Origin: Candidatus Bathyarchaeota archaeon
GTDB lineage: Archaea > Thermoproteota > Bathyarchaeia > Bathyarchaeales > Bathycorpusculaceae
Assembly (NCBI GenBank): GCA_018396615.1
Contig: JAGTQT010000047.1
Coordinates: 619 to 11,097 of the forward strand
Direction of reading: 5' to 3'
DNA length: 10,479 nt
The notes under the pieces were generated by a model. It did no database searches. It was not told the origin of the DNA and worked only from the letters and a program-made list of their open reading frames with translations. The translations under genes were made by a program, and so were the position numbers. Below are positions 1 through 6,913 of the stretch, in pieces. Positions within the stretch are counted from its first letter, which is position 1, and each line of letters opens with the position of its first letter.

Positions 1-44
1 CCGACGGCGCCGACTCCGTAGAGAAGGACTCGCACCTTTTCCAT
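1..44 (-). CDS. 5' end of a Rossmann-fold NAD(P)-binding oxidoreductase (partial)
   Basis: Only the first 14 codons lie in the window; the gene runs leftward off the edge. The reading MEKVRVLLYGVGAVG (last residue incomplete) is a beta strand followed by GxGxxG, the dinucleotide-binding turn at the N-terminus of many NAD(P)-dependent dehydrogenases. This style resembles dihydrodipicolinate reductase-like or homoserine dehydrogenase-like proteins, but the fragment cannot separate these families. The ATG (complement of 42-44) has a good ribosome site, GGAGA on the minus strand at 52-56, seven bases upstream. The gene is divergent from the operon starting at 198 and shares its upstream region. 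That it is a gene start is fairly well supported; the function beyond a nucleotide-binding fold is not known. Confidence 0.6.
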   Translation of the reverse strand, partial: MEKVRVLLYGVGAV

Positions 45-69
45 ATCGGGTTCTCCGTTTTGCAGAAAT

Positions 70-112
70 GCTTTATTATGTAGCGTTTGTATAAAAGTTC
101 GTTGCTTTAAAG
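70..112. promoter_or_regulatory. Divergent promoter region with archaeal TATA box
   Basis: TATAAAAG at 90-97 is a strong archaeal TATA box for the rightward operon. Spacing of about 25 bases predicts a transcript start near 118-120 and a leader of about 78 bases to the TTG at 198. Read on the minus strand, the same element is CTTTTATA preceded by purine-rich AACGAA (a possible BRE). It would place a leftward start near 68, just upstream of the ribosome site of the gene at 1-44. A second AT-rich stretch (72-79) is less well placed. One element may serve both directions; transcript starts are inferred. Confidence 0.55.
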
Positions 113-183
113 AAGGGCTTTGCAGCATGGAAAAAACCTTTACATTTGTAAACTCTTATATTTGAGGCAAACGCCAATACTTA

Positions 184-188
184 GGAGG
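184..188 (+). promoter_or_regulatory. Shine-Dalgarno site that fixes the TTG start at 198
   Basis: GGAGG lies nine bases upstream of TTG at 198-200. No comparable site precedes the longer open-frame start (TTG at 120), which falls almost on the predicted transcript start. The residues between 120 and 198 (rich in Leu, Arg, Tyr) also look unlike the N-terminus of an HdrC-type domain. The site therefore decides the start of the first operon gene. Confidence 0.75.
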
Positions 189-197
189 ACCCCTCAC

Positions 198-1643
198 TTG
201 GTAGCCACCAAAACCATAGAATCCAAGGAAATCCTCGAAGAACTACTTGACACTGAAAAGCTCAAATACTGTTTCGAATGCGGCATCTGCACCTCTTGCT
301 GCCCAGTGGCCGAACTGCTTGGAAAAGACTACAATCCAAGACAACTTCTAGAGAAGACGATTCTCGACCCTGAAGGAACAATGGTTTCTAACGAGATCTG
401 GTTTTGTGCATGGTGCTATAGCTGCCATCGGCATTGCCCTCAAGCCTTGAAACTGCCTGAAATCTTTCTGCGCATGCGAGCAAAAGCAGTTGAGTACCAA
501 CAGCATGGTGAGCCGCTGAACAGCGCCCTTAGGAAAATAGTGCAAAACATTCCTTTGCCTCTCATTGCCACTGCAGCCTGTTTTCATCCTGAACGCGCGA
601 ATCTCGAAAAAAAGAAAATCCTAGAGAAAATGGAAGAGCTGTATCTCGAGCATTTGAAACAGAAAAAGATGGAAAGAGCACAGCAGGTTTCAGAAGGAAA
701 AGTAGCCGTAATAGGATCAGGACCAGCGGGTCTTACCGTGGCTTACGAGCTAAGTATGAAGGGATATGGTGTTACGGTTTTTGAAACCTTACCTTACGCA
801 GGCGGCATGTTAAGGAAGTGTCTCCCTGAAAGCCGCTTACCTAAAGAAATTCTTGAAAAAGAAATAGGCATTATCAAGGATTTGGGCGTCGAGATAAAAA
901 CAGCAGTCACAATCGGGAAAGATGTGAATTTTAGCGACTTGTGGCGTTATGGTTATAAAGCGATTTTTGTCGGCGTGGGCGCTCACAAAAGTCAACATCT
1001 TAAAATCGAGGGCGCCGATCTCCAGGGAGTGGTTCACGCACTTGACTTTCTCTGGAATATCAATTTAGGCGGAAATACTGATGTTGGAAAGAAGGTGGTG
1101 GTAATCGGCGGCGGAAATGTTGCTGTTGACGCTGCCAAAACTGCGCTCTGCAAAGGCGCAAACGAAGCAGCTATACTCTACCGCAGATCCAAAGAAGAAA
1201 TGCCTGCCATCCCATGGGAGATCAAGGAGGCCGAGGAAGCAGGCGTTAAAATAGAGTTGCTAACTGCCCCGAAAAGAATTCTCGGAGAAAACGGTAGAGT
1301 CAAAGCTATCGAGTGTATTCGGATGCGGTTGGATGAACCAGACGAAAGCGGACGAAGAAAACCCATCCCGATAGAAGGCTCCGAGTTTGCAGTTGAAACG
1401 GACATGGTGATTTTTGCAACTGGAGAAACGCCAGACTTGGGATTTCTGCCCAGTCAGGTTGAGCTGAATGAAGATGGAACGATTTGGGTTAATCCGTTGA
1501 CTATGGAAACCAGCTTGCAAGGGGTTTTCGCAGGCGGAGACGTCGTTACTGGACCTGCCACGGTGATCGAAGCTATTAGAGCAGGCAAATGTGCTGCACG
1601 TTCGATTGACAGTTATCTTCGTCTTTCAGGGAGGGAGACCTAA
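198..1643 (+). CDS. HdrC-like [4Fe-4S] domain fused to GltD-like NAD(P)H oxidoreductase
   Basis: A 481-residue fusion, counted from the TTG at 198. Residues 20-100 form an HdrC-like module with two CxxCxxCxxxCP motifs (Cys 25, 28, 31, 35 and 70, 73, 76, 80), each expected to hold a [4Fe-4S] cluster. A charged, probably helical linker follows (about 135-163). The rest resembles GltD, the small subunit of glutamate synthase, and the NfnB family: an FAD site VAVIGSGPAGL near 169, an NAD(P)H site VVVIGGGNVAVDAA near 300, the GltD signature YRRSKEEMPA, and a C-terminal FAD motif GVFAGGDVVTGPATVIEAI. It should pass electrons between NAD(P)(H) and iron-sulfur partners in the cytoplasm. No glutamate synthase large subunit is nearby. 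Instead hdrA follows after two bases, so it is probably the pyridine-nucleotide subunit of an Hdr-type complex. NADH versus NADPH cannot be decided here. Confidence 0.85.
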   Translation: MVATKTIESKEILEELLDTEKLKYCFECGICTSCCPVAELLGKDYNPRQLLEKTILDPEGTMVSNEIWFCAWCYSCHRHCPQALKLPEIFLRMRAKAVEYQQHGEPLNSALRKIVQNIPLPLIATAACFHPERANLEKKKILEKMEELYLEHLKQKKMERAQQVSEGKVAVIGSGPAGLTVAYELSMKGYGVTVFETLPYAGGMLRKCLPESRLPKEILEKEIGIIKDLGVEIKTAVTIGKDVNFSDLWRYGYKAIFVGVGAHKSQHLKIEGADLQGVVHALDFLWNINLGGNTDVGKKVVVIGGGNVAVDAAKTALCKGANEAAILYRRSKEEMPAIPWEIKEAEEAGVKIELLTAPKRILGENGRVKAIECIRMRLDEPDESGRRKPIPIEGSEFAVETDMVIFATGETPDLGFLPSQVELNEDGTIWVNPLTMETSLQGVFAGGDVVTGPATVIEAIRAGKCAARSIDSYLRLSGRET

Positions 1644-1645
1644 GG

Positions 1646-4084
1646 ATGGCGGAAGAGAAAGAACGTGAGTCAAAAGGAGAGATTGTTCAGCCTCGAATTG
1701 GGGTTTACGTCTGTCAATGTGGTTTGAATATTGCTGGCTCAGTGGACTGTGAAGAAGTTGCCAAGTTTGCGGCTACCCTTCCCGATGTTGTTTTGGCGCA
1801 ATATAACCGCTATACATGTTCTGATCAGGGGCAGGCTGGAATAAAGAACGATATCAAAGAGCACAAACTAAACCGTGTGGTGGTCGCCTCTTGTTCTCCT
1901 CGTCTTCATGAACCTACTTTCAGGAAAGCATGCGAGGAAGCTGGGCTGAATAAGTATCTGTTTGAAATGGCTAATATCCGTGAACAGTGCAGTTGGGTGC
2001 ACCTGTATGATCGAGCTTCAGCAACAGAGAAAGCCAAAGACCTTGTGAAGATGGCTGTGGCGAAAGCTCGCTTGCTCAAACCAGCTGTAGAAATCGAGGT
2101 TCCAATAACTAGGAAGGCTCTAGTCATCGGCGGAGGAGTTGCAGGCATCCAAGCCGCTTTAGATCTTGCGGACACTGGCTACAAGGTTTTTCTAATTGAG
2201 AAAGAGCCAAGCATCGGCGGAATGATGGCGCGTATAGACAAAACGTTTCCGACCATGGACTGCTCAATATGCATTCTTGCACCCAAAATGTCCGATGTCG
2301 GTCACCATCCGAACATCGAATTACTCGCTAACAGTGAAGTAACTGAAATTAAAGGCTACATAGGAAACTTCCACATCAAAGTAAACAAGAAACCCCGCTA
2401 CGTGACCAAAGACTGCTCAGCATGCGGCGAATGCGCCAAAGTCTGCCCAATTGTCGTGCCAAACGAGTTCGACGTAGGCTTAGCCATCAGACATGCCATC
2501 TACACACCTTTCGCGCAAGCAGTCCCAGCAACATACATCATCGACATGAATTCCTGTCTGAACAAGAACGGCGTAGTTGTCTGTGATAAATGCATGAAAG
2601 CATGCGAAAGAAAAGCTATACAGTATGAAATGCAGCCTGAAATTGTTGAGCTTGAGGTAGGAACAATAATAGTTGCCACAGGAGCAGACGTATTCGACCC
2701 GTCTACGCTTCCTAACTACGGCTATGGTAAATATCCAAACGTGATAACGTCACTCGAGTTTGAAAGACTAATCAACGCAGGCGGCCCCTCTGGCGGACGC
2801 TTACTAAGGCCCAGCGACGGACAAATCCCTAAGCGAGTGGCGTTCATACAGTGTGTAGGCTCACGTTCTGACAGAAATGGCAGGCTCTACTGCAGCAACG
2901 TCTGCTGTATGAACACAATAAAAGATAGTTTGCTTATCAAGGAGCATTGGCCTGAAACCGAAATTTGTGTTTTCTATGTTGACATACGGGCCTACGGCAA
3001 AGGCTTCGAAGATCTTTACAAACGTTCACGCAAAGAGGGAGTGGTCTTCATTCGCGGTTTACCATCTGAAATTAAAGAAGACAAGAAAACTCGCGGTCTC
3101 TGGTTAACCGGTGAGAATACGCTTCGTCAAGAACTTTACAGAATGAACTTTGATCTTGTCGTGCTCTCTGTTGGGCTGGAATCAAGAAAAGACAGCGAAA
3201 TCATCCAGCGCCTGTTAACACTTTCACGGAACCAAGACGGCTTCTTCCTAGAGGCACATCCCAAACTAAGACCAGTTGACGCCGCCACAGGGGGCATTTT
3301 TTTTGCTGGATGCGCTGAGGCTCCTAAGGACATTAAAGACAGCGTGACCCAAGCAAGTGCAGCAGCAGCGCGTGCAGGTATTCTGATGGCGAAGGGAAAA
3401 ATAACTGTGGAAGCCATCACGCCCATAGTTTTTCCCGATAAATGCAAGGCATGTGGCCTCTGTACTAAGGTCTGCCCATACAACGCCATTACCTTGAACA
3501 AGGATTTGAAGCGAATCGAAATTGCGGAGGCTGCATGCGGCGGCTGTGGAACATGCGCCGCGGAATGCCCCTTTGGCGCCTTGACACAGGGGCACTTTAC
3601 CGATGACCAGATAATTTCAGAGATAGATGCAGTAACGGAGTATGATGCTGAGAAGAAGATCGTGGCTTTCTGCTGCAACTGGTGCTCCTATGCAGGCGCC
3701 GACTTCGCAGGAGTAAGTAGAATGCAGTATCCATCTAACGTGCGTATTATCAGAACCATGTGCTCCGGACGAGTAGCACCGAAGTTTGTTGAAAGGGCAT
3801 TTGCCAGAGGAGCAGCTGCCGTGCTGGTAGCTGGCTGTCACCTTGGAGACTGCCATTACATTAACGCTAATTACCAGACACAAAAAAGAGTAGAGCGCCT
3901 ATGGAAGAAAATGGAGCAAAGCGGTTTGGACAGGGAACGGCTACAGCTTCTGTGGGCTTCAGCAGCGGAAGGTGAAAGGTTCGCCTCCAAAATCCGCGAG
4001 ATGAAGACACTGGTGGAAAAAGTGAAGCCGGAGGAAATAGAGAAAACTAAGAAAGCTTTTGAAAAAGCATTGGGTGGTGCATAA
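1646..4084 (+). CDS. hdrA: HdrA-MvhD fusion, electron-splitting FAD/iron-sulfur subunit
   Basis: An 812-residue protein. The N-terminal HdrA domain (17-150) is followed by a thioredoxin-reductase-like FAD domain (GGGVAG near 162-167, the MDCSICILAPKM segment at 204-215). An inserted ferredoxin domain has Cys 257/260/263/267 and Cys 304/313/316/320. The HdrA cluster signature is Cys 403, 416, 420, 421. A C-terminal two-cluster ferredoxin has Cys 600/603/606/610 and 631/634/637/641. Residues 670-795 match MvhD/FlpD: FCCNWCSYAGAD, then Cys 706, then CHLGDC, likely a [2Fe-2S] site. In methanogens HdrA is the flavin subunit that bifurcates electrons between ferredoxin and heterodisulfide; MvhD links it to its electron donor. 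The fused layout also resembles QmoB of sulfate reducers, but no QmoA, QmoC, AprAB or HdrB is present. The ribosome site GGGAGGGAG at 1629-1637 supports the ATG. The bifurcating role is inferred. Confidence 0.92.
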   Translation: MAEEKERESKGEIVQPRIGVYVCQCGLNIAGSVDCEEVAKFAATLPDVVLAQYNRYTCSDQGQAGIKNDIKEHKLNRVVVASCSPRLHEPTFRKACEEAGLNKYLFEMANIREQCSWVHLYDRASATEKAKDLVKMAVAKARLLKPAVEIEVPITRKALVIGGGVAGIQAALDLADTGYKVFLIEKEPSIGGMMARIDKTFPTMDCSICILAPKMSDVGHHPNIELLANSEVTEIKGYIGNFHIKVNKKPRYVTKDCSACGECAKVCPIVVPNEFDVGLAIRHAIYTPFAQAVPATYIIDMNSCLNKNGVVVCDKCMKACERKAIQYEMQPEIVELEVGTIIVATGADVFDPSTLPNYGYGKYPNVITSLEFERLINAGGPSGGRLLRPSDGQIPKRVAFIQCVGSRSDRNGRLYCSNVCCMNTIKDSLLIKEHWPETEICVFYVDIRAYGKGFEDLYKRSRKEGVVFIRGLPSEIKEDKKTRGLWLTGENTLRQELYRMNFDLVVLSVGLESRKDSEIIQRLLTLSRNQDGFFLEAHPKLRPVDAATGGIFFAGCAEAPKDIKDSVTQASAAAARAGILMAKGKITVEAITPIVFPDKCKACGLCTKVCPYNAITLNKDLKRIEIAEAACGGCGTCAAECPFGALTQGHFTDDQIISEIDAVTEYDAEKKIVAFCCNWCSYAGADFAGVSRMQYPSNVRIIRTMCSGRVAPKFVERAFARGAAAVLVAGCHLGDCHYINANYQTQKRVERLWKKMEQSGLDRERLQLLWASAAEGERFASKIREMKTLVEKVKPEEIEKTKKAFEKALGGA

Positions 4085-4087
4085 GAT

Positions 4088-4369
4088 ATGCCTGAAAGAA
4101 TAAAACATGTACCTCTTGACATCGAAAAAGTGAAACCGCCTAGAGCGGAGATTCACCTAATAAAGAACCAGTGCAAGGGATGCGGCTACTGCATCGAGTT
4201 CTGCCCGAAAAAGGTGCTTGAAGAGTCTGAAGAGATAAACGCCAGAGGAGTGCACCCGCCTAAGATCGTCAACGAAGATAAATGCATCCTCTGCAGTTTT
4301 TGCAGCGCCGTCTGTCCCGACTTCGCGATTTTCGTTTTAGAAAAGAAGCAGGAGGAAACGAAGAAATGA
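4088..4369 (+). CDS. korD: 2-oxoacid:ferredoxin oxidoreductase delta subunit, 2x[4Fe-4S]
   Basis: A 93-residue ferredoxin-like protein with two CxxCxxCxxxCP motifs (Cys 29, 32, 35, 39 and 66, 69, 72, 76) separated by a 26-residue insert. This fits the delta subunit of archaeal 2-oxoglutarate or 2-oxoisovalerate ferredoxin oxidoreductases. It would carry electrons from the KorB cluster to soluble ferredoxin or, in this operon, possibly straight to HdrA. It starts three bases after the hdrA stop, with GGTGGTG at 4073-4079 as a plausible ribosome site, and its TGA overlaps the korA ATG. A free-standing ferredoxin serving HdrA is an alternative, but its position in front of korA favours KorD. Confidence 0.88.
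   Translation: MPERIKHVPLDIEKVKPPRAEIHLIKNQCKGCGYCIEFCPKKVLEESEEINARGVHPPKIVNEDKCILCSFCSAVCPDFAIFVLEKKQEETKK
4351..4355 (+). promoter_or_regulatory. Shine-Dalgarno site inside korD that fixes the korA start
   Basis: GGAGG at 4351-4355 lies ten bases before the ATG at 4366. The korA frame is open upstream to an ATG at 4282, but that extension overlaps the second cluster motif of korD and is rich in Arg. The start at 4366 forms the ATGA overlap typical of translational coupling. Confidence 0.75.
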
Positions 4370-5517
4370 GCGCAAAACGAAGCCTGCTAACTGGAGCGCA
4401 CTTTCTAAACGGCGACTTCGCTTGTGCAGAAGGTGCAATCGCTGCAGGCTGCAGGTTCTTTGCTGGATATCCAATCACTCCCGCAACAGAAATCGCCGAA
4501 CACCTATCGGAGAGAATGCCGGAGTTCGGCGGAATCTACATTCAAATGGAAGACGAGATAGCGTCAATGGCAGCCATTATAGGCGCGTCGTATGCCGGCT
4601 TAAAATCCATGACCGCGACCTCTGGACCAGGTTTTAGCCTCATGCAGGAAAACATCGGCCTCGCTGTTATGACCGAGACTCCATGCGTGGTTGTGGATAT
4701 TATGCGTGGTGGCCCAAGCACTGGTCAGCCTACGCTGCCCGGACAGCAGGATGTTATGCAGGCTAAATGGGGTTCTCATGGTGACTACGAGATTATTGCG
4801 TTGGCGCCTTGTTCGGTTCAGGAAATGTTCAGTTTGACAGTTGAGGCTTTCAACTTGTCGGAGATTTACCGTGTTCCTGTTCTGCTTTTGGGTGACGAGA
4901 TTGTGGCGCACATGTACGAGAAGGTGGTGATTCCGCCTCCAGATAAACTTAGGATTGTTAACCGCAAGAAACCACATGTTCCTTCAAAGGATTATCAGCC
5001 GTTTATGCCTGAAGAAGATTTCGTTCCGCCCATGGCGACTTTCGGCGAAGGTTACCGTTTCCACGCTACAGGATTGACGCATGACGAGCACGGCTATCCG
5101 AAGACACAAAGCTCGGAGGTTCAAACAAGACTTGTGCGCAGGCTATGCGATAAAATACGAAAAAACGTTGATAAAATAGTGAAGGTTGAAGAGATACTGA
5201 CTGAAGATGCAGACGTCATTGTCGTATCCTATGGAATTGTTGCAAGATCGGCATTGAGTGCTGTGCGGAAAGCTAGAGCGGTTGGCATAAAAGCTGGCTT
5301 TCTGCGTCCAATTACGTTGTGGCCTTTTCCAGAGAAGCATGTGGCAAAAGCTGCAGCTCAAGCTAAGGCGATAGTGGTTCCAGAGATGAATTGTGGTCAG
5401 CTTGTGCGTGAAGTCGAAAGAGCGGCAAAGAACACCCCTGTGGCTTTTCTTTCAAAGCTGGGTGAAGACCCGCATACACCTGCGGAAATTTTTGAAGCTA
5501 TTAGGAGGGGCATCTAA
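4366..5517 (+). CDS. korA: 2-oxoacid:ferredoxin oxidoreductase alpha subunit
   Basis: A 383-residue alpha subunit of the OFOR family, which oxidatively decarboxylates a 2-oxoacid with CoA and thiamine diphosphate to acyl-CoA, CO2 and reduced ferredoxin (reversible in vivo). The pyrimidine-binding domain shows the family motif GYPITPATE at 34-42, the glutamate-containing QMEDEIASM at 60-68, TSGPGFSLM at 85-93 and RGGPSTGQPT at 114-123. The C-terminal half carries the second conserved domain (around DVIVVSYGIVARSA). Sequence type and the D-A-B-C order point to 2-oxoglutarate, but related enzymes use branched-chain or other 2-oxoacids, so the substrate is not certain. It overlaps korD by four bases and abuts korB with no gap. 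Confidence 0.93.
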   Translation: MSAKRSLLTGAHFLNGDFACAEGAIAAGCRFFAGYPITPATEIAEHLSERMPEFGGIYIQMEDEIASMAAIIGASYAGLKSMTATSGPGFSLMQENIGLAVMTETPCVVVDIMRGGPSTGQPTLPGQQDVMQAKWGSHGDYEIIALAPCSVQEMFSLTVEAFNLSEIYRVPVLLLGDEIVAHMYEKVVIPPPDKLRIVNRKKPHVPSKDYQPFMPEEDFVPPMATFGEGYRFHATGLTHDEHGYPKTQSSEVQTRLVRRLCDKIRKNVDKIVKVEEILTEDADVIVVSYGIVARSALSAVRKARAVGIKAGFLRPITLWPFPEKHVAKAAAQAKAIVVPEMNCGQLVREVERAAKNTPVAFLSKLGEDPHTPAEIFEAIRRGI

Positions 5518-6366
5518 ATGGTTCAGGAAATTGTGGCGCATCCGCTTTCAAAGTATCTTCGTGAAGAGATGATGCCGCATATCTGGTGCGCTGGCTGTGG
5601 TAACGGCATTGTTTTAAACTGTTTTGTCCATGCCTTAGATGAACTTAAGGCAGATCTGGACAAACTTGTGGTGGTCTCCGGAATCGGCTGCATCGGACGC
5701 ACGGCAGGCTACACAAATACCGCCTCATTTCACACTACTCATGGGCGCTCCATAGCATTCGCCACAGGAGTCAAGCTAGCAAATCCCGAACTTGACGTGG
5801 TAATCGTTAGCGGCGATGGGGATCTTTTCGCTATCGGCGGAAACCACTTTATTCATGCGGCTAGAAGAAACATTGGGATAAAGGTAATCTGTGCAAATAA
5901 CTTCAACTATGGCATGACTGGCGGGCAACTAGGTCCGACGACTCCTCTTGAAGCGCTAACCACGACAAGTCCTTATGGAAACAGTGAGCACCCGTTCAAC
6001 CTTGTGCATTTGGCAGCCGCGGCAGGAGCTTCTTATGTTGCGAGGTGGACGACCCTACATGTGCGGAGACTCACTCAATCCATCAAGAGGCTTATGCAGA
6101 AAGAAGGCTTCTGCTTCATAGAAGTCGTATCGCCATGCCCTGAGATTTTCGGCAGACGGAATAAGATGCGATCTGGGCTTGAGATGATGGGGTGGTTCCG
6201 AAAAGCATCTGTTGTTGAAAACTTTTCTGATCCAGCAAAAGCGGATATTACGCCTGATAGAATAGTCGTAGGCGAGTTTGTTGACATTGAGAAGATGAGC
6301 TACGAAAAACTTTTCCACGAGAAGATAGCGCAGATAAACGAAAAGACAATGGAGAAGATGAGTTAG
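5518..6366 (+). CDS. korB: 2-oxoacid:ferredoxin oxidoreductase beta subunit (TPP-binding)
   Basis: A 282-residue catalytic beta subunit. The cluster-binding motif WCAGCGNG has Cys 24 and 27, and a later Cys in SPCPEIFGR is a likely further ligand. The thiamine diphosphate and magnesium site is GDGD at 99-102, completed by NNFNYGMTGGQ at 127-137, where the Asn is a typical metal ligand. The motif SGIGCIGRT near 54-62 is also typical of KorB. The protein hands the electrons from 2-oxoacid decarboxylation to its [4Fe-4S] cluster and on to KorD. The ATG directly follows the korA stop, and GGAGGGG at 5504-5510 sits seven bases upstream, so translation is probably coupled. No key residue appears to be missing. 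Confidence 0.94.
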   Translation: MVQEIVAHPLSKYLREEMMPHIWCAGCGNGIVLNCFVHALDELKADLDKLVVVSGIGCIGRTAGYTNTASFHTTHGRSIAFATGVKLANPELDVVIVSGDGDLFAIGGNHFIHAARRNIGIKVICANNFNYGMTGGQLGPTTPLEALTTTSPYGNSEHPFNLVHLAAAAGASYVARWTTLHVRRLTQSIKRLMQKEGFCFIEVVSPCPEIFGRRNKMRSGLEMMGWFRKASVVENFSDPAKADITPDRIVVGEFVDIEKMSYEKLFHEKIAQINEKTMEKMS

Positions 6367-6367
6367 C

Positions 6368-6913
6368 ATGCGTGTCGAAATAAGATTCGCAGGTTTCGGA
6401 GGACAAGGCATAATCAAATCAGGCATAATCACAGCGGCAGCAGCATGCCTTTATGCTCAAAAAAACGCAGTCCAAACGCAGTCCTACGGACCAGAATCAC
6501 GAGGAGGCGCCTGCAAATCTGAAGTAGTGATCTCTGAAGAGGAAATTGACTTTCCAAAAGTTGATGTCCCAGACGTTTTGGTCGTAATGTCTCAGCATGC
6601 TTATAACGAGTATGCAGACAACGTGAAAGAAAACGGTACAGTAATCTTGGATCCCGATATGATTCCTGTAGAAATGGCGTTGAAGAACGTGAAGGTTTTC
6701 AAGGTGCCGGCTACGAAAATCGCTGAGGAGCTTGGAAGAAAGATTGTGGCTAACATTGTTATGTTAGGGGCTTTTGTCGCCTTGACCAACGTTCTGGACA
6801 AAGACGCGCTCAAAGAAGCGATTCTTGCTAATGTTCCAAAAGGCACTGAGGAATTGAACATCAAGGCTTTTGAAAAGGGCTATGAATACGGAAAAAGTCT
6901 GTCAAGTGCTTAG
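6368..6913 (+). CDS. korC: 2-oxoacid:ferredoxin oxidoreductase gamma subunit
   Basis: A 181-residue gamma-domain protein that forms the CoA-side and structural part of the KorABCD complex. Typical motifs are RFAGFGGQGI at 6-15 and QSYGPESRGGACKSEV at 38-53. It starts one base after the korB TAG and closes the operon. Its TAG (6911-6913) overlaps the TAA of the convergent rps3ae, leaving no room for a separate terminator, so transcription must end inside or beyond the neighbouring gene. Length and motifs are those of the family. Confidence 0.93.
   Translation: MRVEIRFAGFGGQGIIKSGIITAAAACLYAQKNAVQTQSYGPESRGGACKSEVVISEEEIDFPKVDVPDVLVVMSQHAYNEYADNVKENGTVILDPDMIPVEMALKNVKVFKVPATKIAEELGRKIVANIVMLGAFVALTNVLDKDALKEAILANVPKGTEELNIKAFEKGYEYGKSLSSA

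Noticed and set aside
3136..3678. 180-codon open frame on the minus strand
   Set aside because: It lies wholly antisense to the ferredoxin and MvhD part of hdrA, where the plus-strand cluster motifs are intact. The product is a low-complexity Ala/Ser-rich reading with no domain.
4282..4365. N-terminal extension of korA to an upstream ATG
   Set aside because: It overlaps the second cluster motif of korD, has an Arg-rich non-family sequence, and the ATG at 4366 has a good Shine-Dalgarno site.
4600..4977. 125-codon minus-strand open frame
   Set aside because: Antisense to the conserved first half of korA; its His/Asn/Arg-rich reading is typical of a shadow frame.
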